Counted from the first letter of the stretch, positions 26,176-35,176 are shown. The stretch: 64,000 nucleotides of DNA from Acetobacterium paludosum (GCF_008086595.1 NZ_RXYA01000003.1:146129-210128), one strand, 5' to 3'. The notes: generated by a model not told the origin, from the letters alone. Made by a program: numbers and translations.

Positions 26176-26979
26176 TTATTTTGCTGCTCCAATTTGACCG
26201 GCTCGGAAGGCCTTGCTGTATTTTTGGCAATGTTTGTCTTTTCCCAGCAGGGCATAAGTGGCAAAAATAGTCCCCATCATGTCGCGATTGAGTGGATCCA
26301 TGACGGCTGAATCCATCCCTGCCTGAATAGCAAATGCCATCGCAGTTTTATTCAAAAGTACACGAACAGGAAGTCCAAAGGACATGTTGCTGATGGCACC
26401 GGTTACATGAATCGTTGGGTATAATTCCTTAATCATAGCTATCTCCTGAGCAAAATTCAACATCGAGTTGTTCTCAGTTGACAGCGCCATGACGCAAGGG
26501 TCGATGTGAATCCGATCGACGGTGATGCCATATTGGGCTGCTTTTTCAACCATGCTTTTTGTGATCTCTATTTTTGTCTGAACATCATTTGGAATGCCAT
26601 TATTGTCGCAGGTGAGCCCTACCACTTCCCAGGTATTTCCTTCCATAAGCGGCAGCAATATCTCGCATTTATCCCCTTCTTCGGAAATGGAATTCAGCAT
26701 CCCCGGTTGATTTGCATATTTAAATACGGCTTCAATTGCTCTTGGGTTGGGACTGTCTATGCAAAGCGGTGTTGCCGTAGCATCCTGAACCACTTCAATA
26801 AGCCATTTAAGGGTTTCAATTTCATCTTCTGGGGATGTACTGGCGCAGACATCGATAAAATTAGCTCCTGTCTCTGCCTGTTTTACTGCGCGATCGGCAA
26901 TAAACGCAGCGTCTCTTTTTTCAATGGCTTCTTTCACCGCTGGTATGCTGCCATTGATCTTCTCTCCAATTATAATCAT
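26176..26979 (-). CDS. Methyltetrahydrofolate:corrinoid-protein methyltransferase (pterin-binding, MtgA/MtvA type)
   Basis: A 267-residue TIM-barrel enzyme predicted to move a methyl group between the corrinoid protein and tetrahydrofolate. It starts MIIIGEKINGSIPAVKEAI. Pterin-binding-domain features include ANFIDVCAS, TPLCIDSPNPRAIE, VGLTCDNNGIPND and IHVTGAISNMSFGLP. Length and motifs fit the MT2 enzymes of methylotrophic acetogens. It lies last in the direction of the mttB-MFS-corrinoid genes, 135 nt after the corrinoid gene, and delivers methyl groups to the Wood-Ljungdahl pathway (inference from context). Confidence 0.9.
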   Translation of the reverse strand: MIIIGEKINGSIPAVKEAIEKRDAAFIADRAVKQAETGANFIDVCASTSPEDEIETLKWLIEVVQDATATPLCIDSPNPRAIEAVFKYANQPGMLNSISEEGDKCEILLPLMEGNTWEVVGLTCDNNGIPNDVQTKIEITKSMVEKAAQYGITVDRIHIDPCVMALSTENNSMLNFAQEIAMIKELYPTIHVTGAISNMSFGLPVRVLLNKTAMAFAIQAGMDSAVMDPLNRDMMGTIFATYALLGKDKHCQKYSKAFRAGQIGAAK

Positions 26980-27114
26980 AATTACTCCTTGTTATATATT
27001 TTTAATTCATCACTTATCAAAATATCTCAACTCAAATTTATGCTGCTCTCATTTAAAAAAATGTTCTTAACCGTATCTCTTTTTGCCGAGTCTATTATTA
27101 ATTTAAATAACTGG

Positions 27115-27744
27115 TTATACCCATTCCTGACAGATTTTTACACCTTCGGCAGCGTTGGTTGTAAATCGATCGGCGCCAACATATTGACAGGCTTCTGTGG
27201 TGACAGGATTTCCGCCAATAATAATTTTGGCATCAATACCCGCAGCTTTAATCGCAGCTACCGTTTCTTTCATGGAGTCAATCGCAAGTGTTAACACGCC
27301 ACTCATTCCAACGATCTTCGGATTACATTCTTGCGCTTTTTTAATAAACGTTTCAGGGGCAACATCAATCCCTAAATCGATCACTTCGAAACCAGCTGCT
27401 TCTGACATGCTTTTGAAAATATTTTTCCCAATATCATGTAAATCGCCATGAACAGTGCCCAGCAAAATGGTTCCTGCCACCACATTTTCCTGATTTCCTA
27501 ATACCGGTTTCAAAACATTGATTGCTTCGGTTAACAATTCGCCGGCAAAAATTAGATCACCAACAAAATATTCACCTTTTTCAAATAGATCCCCCACGAT
27601 TGCCATGCCATCCTGACATGCTACTACCGCTACTTGAGCTTCTGCTTCTGAAGGTTTAGTTTCTACAAATCCGTTGAGCAGATCCATTACATCTTCTTCT
27701 TCTAAATCTCCAACAGCTTGAGTTAATACTTTTAAATCCAACAT
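27115..27744 (-). CDS. Corrinoid-binding methyltransferase protein (MtgC/MttC type)
   Basis: A 209-residue methyl carrier. A helical cap domain (residues 1-85) precedes the B12-binding fold with the cobalt-ligand motif DLHDIG in GTVHGDLHDIGKNIF near residue 100, followed by GFEVIDLGIDVAPE and IIIGGNPVT. The frame is open to 27843, but ATG 27744, with AAAGGATGG upstream, gives the usual family N-terminus. It carries the methyl group from the MttB-like enzyme to the pterin methyltransferase. No reductive activator (RamA) is in the window. Confidence 0.93.
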   Translation of the reverse strand: MLDLKVLTQAVGDLEEEDVMDLLNGFVETKPSEAEAQVAVVACQDGMAIVGDLFEKGEYFVGDLIFAGELLTEAINVLKPVLGNQENVVAGTILLGTVHGDLHDIGKNIFKSMSEAAGFEVIDLGIDVAPETFIKKAQECNPKIVGMSGVLTLAIDSMKETVAAIKAAGIDAKIIIGGNPVTTEACQYVGADRFTTNAAEGVKICQEWV

Positions 27745-27944
27745 TTTTTTACCATCCTTTTTATAAATTTTCGTTTTTCTATAATAAACACAAATATGTA
27801 ACATATATGTATATGTATGCATTCGTCTTATTAATCTTATCAAATTTTTGTTAACAAAACTTTTTCAGAATAATCTTTGAAAGGCAAACTTTTTTTATGT
27901 ACAGTGATTTCATCCAAAATATCGTATGCAGCTAACACTTTTAC

Positions 27945-29204
27945 TTAATTTATTTCCCGCGCTGCTTTGTTCTTTACAAGGTTTCGCAATAGTAACCCAG
28001 CAGATATAAAACCGATAGTGGTGACAATGCTCATATAAATAAAGATATGCTGATAGCCACCAATACCGGGGTATGCATCCATCCAACCGCCAAAAAGGGT
28101 ATAAACATAAGATTCTGGTAAAAATCCAATCAGTGAAACGAAACCCATCGCAGTGCCACTAATAGCCAGGGGAATATTTAATTCATCAATCACAGCAAAA
28201 TAAATACCACGGATCATAAATAATGACAGGCCGGCAGCAAGCATGAAGACAATAAATATTGTCAGGTAGGCTGGATCAGCCGGAATAAGCATAAAACTGC
28301 TGAAGCAGATTATCGGCACAATAGCTATGAAAAAGATAACCTTGATATTCGAACCGATCTTATCTGCAATAAAACCACTCAGTAAGCCTCCCAGAACTGC
28401 CATCCCATAGATTCGAATCAGCCCAAGAAAAACAACCGTAGAGGCTGAAAGTCCAAAAAACTCTGTTAAGTAAGGGGTTATATAAGAATAGGAAGCATAA
28501 ATGGAAGCGGCTGAAAAGACAACGAGGCCAAGTAACCAAAGATTTGGCATTTTAATAACTTTGCTAAGGGCTCTGACAGAGGCGCCGGTTTTTTCTTCGG
28601 GGTTATCTGTCTGTTTATTATCTTCAAGACCGAACCAGGCAAATACGCCGCCGAGGATTGCTAAAAGAGCATAGCCAATAATAACCCATCTGAGAGAAAG
28701 GTAAGTGGCGCCAGTGGTGTTAAAAACAAATAAAATAATCATGCCATATAGAACGGGCATTAAACCAGTGCCGCTTTCGCGCATTCCAAAGAGACGGCCT
28801 TGTTCACTGCTATCACCAAGTTGTCGGGTAGCTTTAAGCATGGCAGCCCAAAATGTGACAGAAGAGAGAATACCATAAAGGACATAAATGATTACTACAA
28901 ATGGAAAAGCGGGAAAAGTGGATAAGAAAAAGCCAAGAGCACCCACACCAATGAGCGAAAAGGCAATAAGTCTTCTTGCCGATATTTTATCCGCAAGGTA
29001 GCCGCCAGGAAAATAACCGATCATGGAAACAAACCCAAAAACACTCATCAATAAACCCATCTGTGTGTTTGTAATATTCAGGGCTTGAAGCATCAAATCA
29101 TAGTAAGTGTAGCTGAGATAAGGGAGTTCATAGATGGTACTTGCGGCTAAAACAATAGCAAAAAGAGCAACATATTTTTTGATTTTAGATTGTTTGTTGG
29201 TCAT
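27945..29204 (-). CDS. MFS transporter
   Basis: A 419-residue protein with about 12 membrane segments. Typical major-facilitator features are GYFPGGYLADKISARRLI after helix 2 and a similar SGFIADKIGS in the second half. It lies 21 nt downstream of the mttB-like gene on the same strand, so it probably imports the methylated amine used by that enzyme. Most quaternary-amine methyl modules use BCCT or ABC uptake, so an MFS carrier is a small clue to an unusual substrate. The substrate itself cannot be read from the sequence. Confidence 0.9.
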   Translation of the reverse strand: MTNKQSKIKKYVALFAIVLAASTIYELPYLSYTYYDLMLQALNITNTQMGLLMSVFGFVSMIGYFPGGYLADKISARRLIAFSLIGVGALGFFLSTFPAFPFVVIIYVLYGILSSVTFWAAMLKATRQLGDSSEQGRLFGMRESGTGLMPVLYGMIILFVFNTTGATYLSLRWVIIGYALLAILGGVFAWFGLEDNKQTDNPEEKTGASVRALSKVIKMPNLWLLGLVVFSAASIYASYSYITPYLTEFFGLSASTVVFLGLIRIYGMAVLGGLLSGFIADKIGSNIKVIFFIAIVPIICFSSFMLIPADPAYLTIFIVFMLAAGLSLFMIRGIYFAVIDELNIPLAISGTAMGFVSLIGFLPESYVYTLFGGWMDAYPGIGGYQHIFIYMSIVTTIGFISAGLLLRNLVKNKAAREIN

Positions 29205-29225
29205 AATAAACCTCCATTTATTAAA

Positions 29226-30662
29226 TTAGATTTTTTCTTTATAAGCATCAGGTAAATACGGAGCCACTATTTTTGCCTGTTCTTTGGTGATCACAGGTGC
29301 CTGATAGGTAGCAATACGATCAAAGGCCGCTTTTTTTGTCAATTCTTTTAGAGAAATACTACCTTCATTTTGCCATACATTTGGATCTTGTTTATTAAAG
29401 TATTTTGGCATCACAAATTCTTCGCGATACATTTTAGGGGTTCGACCTTTCAAAAAGCTCCCTCGTGGACCAGTTTTTTCAATAAGCGTCAGGCAGCTTT
29501 TTTCATCAGAAATATCGATACCCTGTTGAAGTCGTCGTGAAAAGCTAATGTTTTCTTCATCTAACAGGAACTTTTCATAGCTGAAAATATTAAAGGAACC
29601 CATGATCCCACAGGCATGCAGGATTAGGTCAGTACCCGCTTCAAGGGTAGCGTTGATCATCATCATTGATTCAGAGCCAGACTGGAAATCGACATCTTTG
29701 GCATCACTGAGGCTGCCGCCGGTACGGCTTGGAATATGATAATAATCAGACATCGCCACCGTCGCATAAACCATCAGGGCTGTTTCAGGAGCACCGATGC
29801 TAAGTAGGATACTTCTTAAGTTCGTTGAAGATGAGGTATTGCCATAAATCACCGGGATACCAGGTTGGGCCAATTGGGCCAATGTTATTCCAGCTAAAAT
29901 TTCCGCATTGGTCATGCAAAGTGTGCCAAAAACAGAAGGGGGTCCAGTTAAAGCCGGCATGGCACAGGGTGTGAACCATAGTGGTTGATTTTCTTCACAA
30001 AAGGCAAACATTTTTTCCAGCGGCGCAAAATCATAACACAAAGGCGAGAGTGAATTGACACAGAAAGAATTAACATAACGATTATCATCAACAACACCCT
30101 CAAATTGCTTGATCATTTCAATGCTTTTAACAGTTGTTTTAAATAATTTTTCATGGGGAATGGTAAATGTATCCGGATCATAGCACGCGATTTGAGGACT
30201 GTATTTTAAAAGCATTCCAACATTGGAAAAAGTTTTTTGATCTTGTGTAAATCCACTAGTATTTGGGAAAAAGTCCATATACTGATAGTTCATTTCCGGA
30301 CTAGTTGCCGATAGTTTAAAAACGTTGATGGTGTCATCGTTGCGAAACCGGCGAATTTCTCCATCATCCTGGACATACACACAACCACAGGCCGGCATAT
30401 TAAGACGGCTGCCGTTTCCAATCGTGATGGAGCCTTTGGTTGAGTACATATCAAAAACTTCGGGGCATTGTTTTATCGAATCCATAATGAGCTGTTCATC
30501 AAAGTAGACGATTTCATCTTCAACAAGACAACCGTGGCGTTTGAAAAGTTCAAGTGCTTTTGGGTGTTCAAAGCGAACTCCCACTGTTTTTAGAATTTCC
30601 AGGGATTTTTGATGGATTGCTTCGACGTCTGTCTTTGACACATAATGAGAATACTTTTTCAT
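29226..30662 (-). CDS. MttB-like (COG5598) methyltransferase without pyrrolysine, copy 1
   Basis: A 478-residue TIM-barrel enzyme of the trimethylamine methyltransferase superfamily. It begins HYVSKTDVEAIHQKSLEILK and contains CVNSLSPLCYDFAPLEKMF and PVIYGNTSSSTNLRS. The normal family length is read without any in-frame TAG, so it belongs to the non-pyrrolysine group, characterised members of which demethylate glycine betaine, proline betaine, carnitine or gamma-butyrobetaine. It should transfer a methyl group to the adjacent corrinoid protein. It is first in the minus-strand operon, behind a consensus promoter flanked by two operators. Confidence 0.92.
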   Translation of the reverse strand: MKKYSHYVSKTDVEAIHQKSLEILKTVGVRFEHPKALELFKRHGCLVEDEIVYFDEQLIMDSIKQCPEVFDMYSTKGSITIGNGSRLNMPACGCVYVQDDGEIRRFRNDDTINVFKLSATSPEMNYQYMDFFPNTSGFTQDQKTFSNVGMLLKYSPQIACYDPDTFTIPHEKLFKTTVKSIEMIKQFEGVVDDNRYVNSFCVNSLSPLCYDFAPLEKMFAFCEENQPLWFTPCAMPALTGPPSVFGTLCMTNAEILAGITLAQLAQPGIPVIYGNTSSSTNLRSILLSIGAPETALMVYATVAMSDYYHIPSRTGGSLSDAKDVDFQSGSESMMMINATLEAGTDLILHACGIMGSFNIFSYEKFLLDEENISFSRRLQQGIDISDEKSCLTLIEKTGPRGSFLKGRTPKMYREEFVMPKYFNKQDPNVWQNEGSISLKELTKKAAFDRIATYQAPVITKEQAKIVAPYLPDAYKEKI

Positions 30663-30699
30663 AATTAGAATCTTCTTTCTGAGAATTTTAATTTCAATT

Positions 30700-30773
30700 T
30701 TAAACCGGTTAATTTTGATGATTGTAATATAACATATCTTTACGATAATGTCAACAAATATTAACCGGGTTAA
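30700..30773 (-). promoter_or_regulatory. Promoter of mttB-like copy 1 with two flanking operators
   Basis: TTGACA (30754-30749), a 17-nt spacer and TATATT (30731-30726) on the minus strand. TTAAACCGGTTAA (30700-30712) lies downstream of the -10 and TTAACCGGGTTAA (30761-30773) upstream of the -35. The same palindrome controls the divergent gene. Confidence 0.85.
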
Positions 30774-30804
30774 ATTCGTAAAAAATAGTACTTTTAAAAA
30801 TATA

Positions 30805-30856
30805 TTGACTTATCTAAAACCTTGGAGTAGAATTGGAAATAATTTAACCGGGTTAA
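30805..30856 (+). promoter_or_regulatory. Promoter of mttB-like copy 2 with operator over the start site
   Basis: TTGACT (30805-30810), a 17-nt spacer and TAGAAT (30828-30833). TTAACCGGGTTAA at 30844-30856 covers the expected transcription start, consistent with repression. AGGAGGAAGAA-like sequence precedes ATG 30891. Confidence 0.85.
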
Positions 30857-30890
30857 ATTTTGCAAAAATCAAAACTAACTGGAGGAAGAA

Positions 30891-32330
30891 ATGAAAAATT
30901 ATCGTAATTATGTATCTCAGGCAATGATGGAAAAAATTCACGAGCAATCATTGAGAGTTTTGAAAGAAGTCGGAGTTCGCTTTGAAAACCAGCGTGCTCT
31001 TGATTTATTCAAAAATAATGGCGTCAAAGTCGAGGGTTCCGTTGTATATTTAGACGAGATGACGGTTGTCAATGCCATGAAACTGGCGCCTTCATCTTTT
31101 GAATTATCTTCGAACACCAAGGGAAACCTCGTGATTGGAAACGAAAGTCGTATTACAATGCCAAGTGGCGGACCAGTCTATATCACTGAAAATAGTAAAA
31201 TAAGGAAAACTGTAAACAACGACATTATCAATATTTTGAAATTAAACTCAACCAGTACTGAAATCGGTTATCAATACATCGATTTTTTACCAAATGATGA
31301 GCATTTTACGAAAGAACAGAAAATTTATTCTTCTCAAGCACTATTATTAAAATACAGTAAGCAACCAGCTTGCATCGATCCGAATACTTTTTTAATGGAA
31401 AGCACGTTAATATATGACGCAACAAAAAAAAGCATTGAAATCATACGGGAGTTTGAGGGCTTCGAAAACAATGATAAACATGTAAATTCATTCTGTGTCA
31501 ATTCAATTTCGCCTTTGTGCTATGATTTTGCACCGCTAGAAAAAATGTTCGCCTTTTGTGAAGAAAATCAGCCGCTATGGCTTTCTCCCTGCGCGATGCC
31601 GGCATTAACAGCACCGCCTTCGGTGATGTCCACCCTGGTGATGACGAATGCCGAAATTTTAGCAATTAATGCCTTAGCCCAAATGATACGGCCAGGTGTC
31701 CCGGTTATTTACGGCAATACTTCAGCTGCCACAAACCTAAGAACCATTCTGATTAGTTTTGGCGCCCCTGAAACGATGTTGATGTGTTATGCGACAGCGG
31801 CCATGGCCGATTACTATAATGTGCCCTGTCGCACCGGTGGTGCTCAGTCGGATGCCAAAGATACCGATTACCAGGCTGGAGCTGAATCGATGTTTATGAT
31901 GCAAACTTCAATGGAGTGCGGAACTGACCTCATTTTTCATGCTAGTGGCATGATGGGGAGTATGAATTTATATAGCTATGAAAAATTTATTTTGGATGAA
32001 GAATGCATCGCTTTTGCCCGAAGAATGGTTAAGGGCATTGATGATTCTGATGAGAAAGTGTGTTTTGAAGAAATTAAAAAAGTCGGTCCTCGCGGCTCAT
32101 TTCTTACGGGAAGAACACCTAAAATGTATCGGGAAGAATTTTATCTGCCCAAATATTTTAATAAACAAGATTCCAATGTTTGGCAAAACGAAGGTTCAAT
32201 CTCAATTTTAGCGGTGGCACAAAAAGCAGTTAAAGAAAGAATTGATTCTTATGTGGCCCCAGAAATCACTAAAGAGCAGCAAAAAATATTAGCACTCTAC
32301 TTGCCAGACCAGTATAAAGAACGAATTTAA
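30891..32330 (+). CDS. MttB-like (COG5598) methyltransferase without pyrrolysine, copy 2
   Basis: A 479-residue paralogue of the divergent enzyme, similar along its whole length (for example CVNSISPLCYDFAPLEKMF and PVIYGNTSAATNLRT), with no in-frame TAG. It has no corrinoid or pterin methyltransferase gene of its own and probably shares those of the minus-strand operon. Both copies carry the same operator, so they should be induced together. Two paralogues may handle two substrates or two successive demethylations, or may form a mixed complex; none of these can be decided from the sequence. GGAGGAAGAA lies before the ATG and a strong terminator follows. Confidence 0.92.
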   Translation: MKNYRNYVSQAMMEKIHEQSLRVLKEVGVRFENQRALDLFKNNGVKVEGSVVYLDEMTVVNAMKLAPSSFELSSNTKGNLVIGNESRITMPSGGPVYITENSKIRKTVNNDIINILKLNSTSTEIGYQYIDFLPNDEHFTKEQKIYSSQALLLKYSKQPACIDPNTFLMESTLIYDATKKSIEIIREFEGFENNDKHVNSFCVNSISPLCYDFAPLEKMFAFCEENQPLWLSPCAMPALTAPPSVMSTLVMTNAEILAINALAQMIRPGVPVIYGNTSAATNLRTILISFGAPETMLMCYATAAMADYYNVPCRTGGAQSDAKDTDYQAGAESMFMMQTSMECGTDLIFHASGMMGSMNLYSYEKFILDEECIAFARRMVKGIDDSDEKVCFEEIKKVGPRGSFLTGRTPKMYREEFYLPKYFNKQDSNVWQNEGSISILAVAQKAVKERIDSYVAPEITKEQQKILALYLPDQYKERI

Positions 32331-32393
32331 TCTAATCAGTGCGGTTTTTCTAAAAACAAACAAATAACTGCAACGGACAGTATTAAACATTAC

Positions 32394-32428
32394 GATGATC
32401 TCTATAACAAATAGAGATCATCTTTTTT
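32394..32428 (+). terminator. Terminator after mttB-like copy 2
   Basis: A perfect 12-bp stem, GATGATCTCTAT with ATAGAGATCATC, has a 5-nt loop and is followed by TTTTTT. Confidence 0.93.
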
Positions 32429-32655
32429 AGTACCATGATAAAACGCTGAGTATGATACTGAAAATTACGTGTTTTTTTAGAAAGCAATAGCGGCCCTCTC
32501 TTTCATATGTTTTATGCTGTTCCTGGCATCGAAAAAACTGACTCGCTCAAATAGATTCAACGACATAAACAAAACTTGAAGATAAAAGAAAAAGTGTGTT
32601 AAAATAAACTAAACAAAGGGCTACAGGAGATAAAAAAGAGAAACCGGAGAACCGC

Positions 32656-33336
32656 ATGACAACTTATAAAAAAAGCAAAGAGACCCGTGAAAAAATTTTA
32701 GAATTTGCCAAAAAATCATTCTATGAACTTGGCTTTGAAAAAACAACAGTTCGGAATATCACTGGAAAAGCTGGGATGAACCACGCCCTGGCTTATTATC
32801 ATTTTAATGGAAAATACGATATCGCTCATCAGATAATTGATGAATATCATCAAAAGATGGAGCTGCTCTTCAATGAAATGGTAAAAGAAAACTTGGATCC
32901 ATTATTGAAGTTACTTGTTCTATATCGATTTGATTTAAGAGAAATGTATGAGAATAAAAGAGATTTTGATTTTTATGTCAGTGTTTATCAAGAATCCTAT
33001 TATGATCAAGATTTTGTGAGGGACTGCAAAAAAATAGGAGAATACTATGATATGAACTTTGACCCTAAAAAAATAGAGATCGCAGCTATCGCAACATCAA
33101 CATCTTGGGGGCAATTATATACGAATAAGGAAGTTCCTTATGAAGATCATTTTTCCCATAAGGATATTATGGATGCTATCGATATTATGCGTTGGGCATA
33201 CTTGGGATTTACAAACGATTTTATCATTGAAAAAATTGAAAAAGCCGATACCATTTTGGAAACCCTTCCAATGGTGAATATCCTCCTTTTATCGCCTGAA
33301 GCAGAAAGACCTTCACTTGACTACCCTAATTTTTAA
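32656..33336 (+). CDS. TetR family transcriptional regulator
   Basis: A 226-residue regulator. The DNA-binding part reads TREKILEFAKKSFYELGF and VRNITGKAGMNHALAYYHF. The C-terminal domain is long for TetR and acidic. It is the nearest regulator to the mttB-like genes and a plausible reader of the TTAACCNGGTTAA operators, but the same palindrome is not found in front of this gene, so the link is only positional. A GGAG site precedes the ATG. Its 3' end overlaps the convergent flavoprotein gene by 11 nt. Confidence 0.9.
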   Translation: MTTYKKSKETREKILEFAKKSFYELGFEKTTVRNITGKAGMNHALAYYHFNGKYDIAHQIIDEYHQKMELLFNEMVKENLDPLLKLLVLYRFDLREMYENKRDFDFYVSVYQESYYDQDFVRDCKKIGEYYDMNFDPKKIEIAAIATSTSWGQLYTNKEVPYEDHFSHKDIMDAIDIMRWAYLGFTNDFIIEKIEKADTILETLPMVNILLLSPEAERPSLDYPNF

Positions 33337-33979
33337 AATATGGACTGGGCTGTGTCACATCAATGCCTTTTTCCTTTAATCCTTTATCAATCATCTTATT
33401 CATCCGATTGGCCATCCCCCAATAAACTATCCCCGGCAATTTTAATTGGGCATTACGATATAATGCCGCGGTCGAATTTTCTCCATTTGCAACATGATTT
33501 AAAAATTCGTTAAAAAACCGGTTTGCTTTTTTTCCATTGGGTAATTTATCTAATGGCTGTCCATTTAACATTGCCCCTAAACCGATGACAAAGCCACCTT
33601 TATAATTTACATTACCCTCTTTGGCAAACAGTTTCAGCATTTTCAATCCGGATTCATGGGTATGGACATAGGGCATTCCCCCTTGAATGATCCCATAGAG
33701 ATTTTGACCATGAAGAATTGTTTTATGTTTGATGATTTCTTCCAATAGATAAACCGTATCCGCTGGGTACGTGTTGATATAACAGGGACCAACCATGATA
33801 ACAGTATCGGCTCCCTCGATGGCACTGAGTACCTGCTGCAAATCTTTTAGATGAGGGTATAAATGGACAATTGCTCCCTGATGCTCGCGTTCATTTAAAA
33901 AGCCCAGACATAAATTGCCCAGCATTACACTTGTTCCGTTTTTTTTAGGGCTTAGGTTAATGACTACTGCTTTCTTCAT
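33326..33979 (-). CDS. Flavodoxin-like NAD(P)H-dependent oxidoreductase
   Basis: A 217-residue flavodoxin-fold protein. The FMN phosphate loop reads NLSPKKNGTSVMLGNL near residues 7-22, followed by ADTVIMVGPCYINTYPADT and GIIQGGMPY, typical of the NADPH-dependent FMN reductase/flavodoxin_2 group. It overlaps the upstream flavoprotein gene by 4 nt (ATGA), so the two are translationally coupled and might form a heterodimer or a reductase pair. It is third in a MarR-controlled operon. Quinone or nitro-compound reduction is a reasonable but unproven role. Confidence 0.82.
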   Translation of the reverse strand: MKKAVVINLSPKKNGTSVMLGNLCLGFLNEREHQGAIVHLYPHLKDLQQVLSAIEGADTVIMVGPCYINTYPADTVYLLEEIIKHKTILHGQNLYGIIQGGMPYVHTHESGLKMLKLFAKEGNVNYKGGFVIGLGAMLNGQPLDKLPNGKKANRFFNEFLNHVANGENSTAALYRNAQLKLPGIVYWGMANRMNKMIDKGLKEKGIDVTQPSPYFKN

Positions 33980-34509
33980 CTGCTTATTTCCTCCACAATT
34001 TTCATGATGATTTTTTCACTGGCGTCATTGTCCAGCACATAGGCATTTCCAGCAACACTCATGATATTTATATTTTCGGCAACCAGGTTTTCAAACGCCT
34101 GTTTTTCTTCTTCACGGCAATGATCTTTTATGCCAATCCCATAGAACCCTTGAATATTGTCCGCCATTTTTTTTACCAGTTCTCTATTTTTCAGGTAATA
34201 ATGGCGATCCCCAATTAGCGCGCATTTATCAAGCACCCTTTTTGTTTTAAATGAATAGGATCCCCAGGTAACAGGGGTTACCCACACCATAATATTCGAC
34301 CGAACTAAGCTGCCAAAAATCCAGTCGCCATCATCTCGGTGAATGCATTTTCCATAGGTTTTGTCCGTACACCCTCCACAACTGAAGCATGGTCCCATGT
34401 TGACATCGTCAAGAGAAATATATTCCACCTCTGCGTCTCTTTCACATAATCCTTCATACACTCTTTTGCCGATATTTTGACTGGTATCATCTGATAAAAT
34501 GGTTATCAT
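33976..34509 (-). CDS. Flavodoxin family protein with Cys-rich loop (iron-sulfur flavoprotein-like)
   Basis: A 177-residue flavodoxin-fold protein starting MITILSDDTSQNIGKRVYEG. After the first beta-alpha units it has GPCFSCGGCTDKTYGKCIHR, a Cys cluster like that of NADPH-dependent FMN reductase/iron-sulfur flavoproteins (the Isf spacing is similar but not identical), then a WVTPVTWGSYS loop that would contact FMN. It lies between MarR and the second flavoprotein, with a 4-nt overlap to the latter. It is likely an electron-transfer flavoprotein in a stress-induced operon. Confidence 0.78.
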   Translation of the reverse strand: MITILSDDTSQNIGKRVYEGLCERDAEVEYISLDDVNMGPCFSCGGCTDKTYGKCIHRDDGDWIFGSLVRSNIMVWVTPVTWGSYSFKTKRVLDKCALIGDRHYYLKNRELVKKMADNIQGFYGIGIKDHCREEEKQAFENLVAENINIMSVAGNAYVLDNDASEKIIMKIVEEISR

Positions 34510-34553
34510 TTAAGCCCTCTTTTCTATAACTATTTTTATAAACAATTCTTCAC

Positions 34554-35003
34554 TCAGTAGTTTTTTATCTTAATGAGATTCCGCTCCATTTTCGCAATGG
34601 TCGCTGTTGTTATCTTTAAATTTTCATCTTCAATGCCATCATATAATGCACTCATAAATTCTATTTCTTTCTGCTGATATTTTTGTGATAATTCAAAGCT
34701 TTTTTCTTTGCGCTTAACTCGGGTTTTTCGCCGATCCTTTTCATCTCGATAGATTTCCACAAACCCGGCTTTTTCCAATTTAAGGACAATCTGCTTTATA
34801 TTTTGATGGGAGCTCCCAATGGTATCTGCAAGCTCATTCATGGTTGGCGGATGAGCTTCAAAAATCGATATGCCGGCCATTACAAACCATTGCTTACAGG
34901 TAAGCTCCTCGTAAAATCCATCGCCAATGGCTTGAAGTCTGTTTCCTAATGCAAACAGCATACCAAATAAAAAATGTTCGTGATCATAGCTTGTTCCTTC
35001 CAT
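34554..35003 (-). CDS. MarR family transcriptional regulator
   Basis: A 149-residue winged-helix regulator: QWFVMAGISIFEAHPPTMNE, then LADTIGSSHQNIKQIVLKLE and the wing FVEIYRDEKDRRKTRVKRK. GAGGAG lies 8 nt before ATG 35003. It leads an operon with two flavoproteins and lies directly behind a promoter whose spacer and -10 are covered by a perfect 40-bp palindrome, the usual arrangement for MarR autorepression with release by a small phenolic, quinone or oxidant ligand. Confidence 0.92.
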   Translation of the reverse strand: MEGTSYDHEHFLFGMLFALGNRLQAIGDGFYEELTCKQWFVMAGISIFEAHPPTMNELADTIGSSHQNIKQIVLKLEKAGFVEIYRDEKDRRKTRVKRKEKSFELSQKYQQKEIEFMSALYDGIEDENLKITTATIAKMERNLIKIKNY

Positions 35004-35070
35004 CCATTACACTCCTCGTTTTCATATTTCGACAGGCTGTATGCCCAGTTATTTGATACACTTTTTCGGT

Positions 35071-35115
35071 ATCAAATCATTTATGTAATATATTACATAA
35101 ATGATTTGATGTCAA
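35071..35115 (-). promoter_or_regulatory. MarR operon promoter with perfect 40-bp palindrome
   Basis: The block 35071-35110 is a perfect 20+20 inverted repeat with no spacer, centred on TAATA/TATTA. On the minus strand TTGACA (35115-35110), a 17-nt spacer and TATATT (35092-35087) make a consensus promoter whose spacer and -10 lie inside it. Confidence 0.9.
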
Positions 35116-35176
35116 CATTTTTTATGCAAAGCAAGTTCTTTTTTTAAATCACAAGCCTTTTCCTCTTTTTATTTTC

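Noticed and set aside
26506-27294. 262-codon plus-strand frame across the corrinoid and pterin methyltransferase genes
   Set aside because: It is antisense to two strongly supported enzymes and the gap between them.
30761-30856. CRISPR-like or tandem repeat made of the TTAACCGGGTTAA copies
   Set aside because: Only three copies at irregular distances, each placed at a promoter; they are operators, not an array.
29226-32330. Possible pyrrolysine (amber-read) MttB enzymes
   Set aside because: Both genes reach the normal family length without an in-frame TAG, so they belong to the non-pyrrolysine group.
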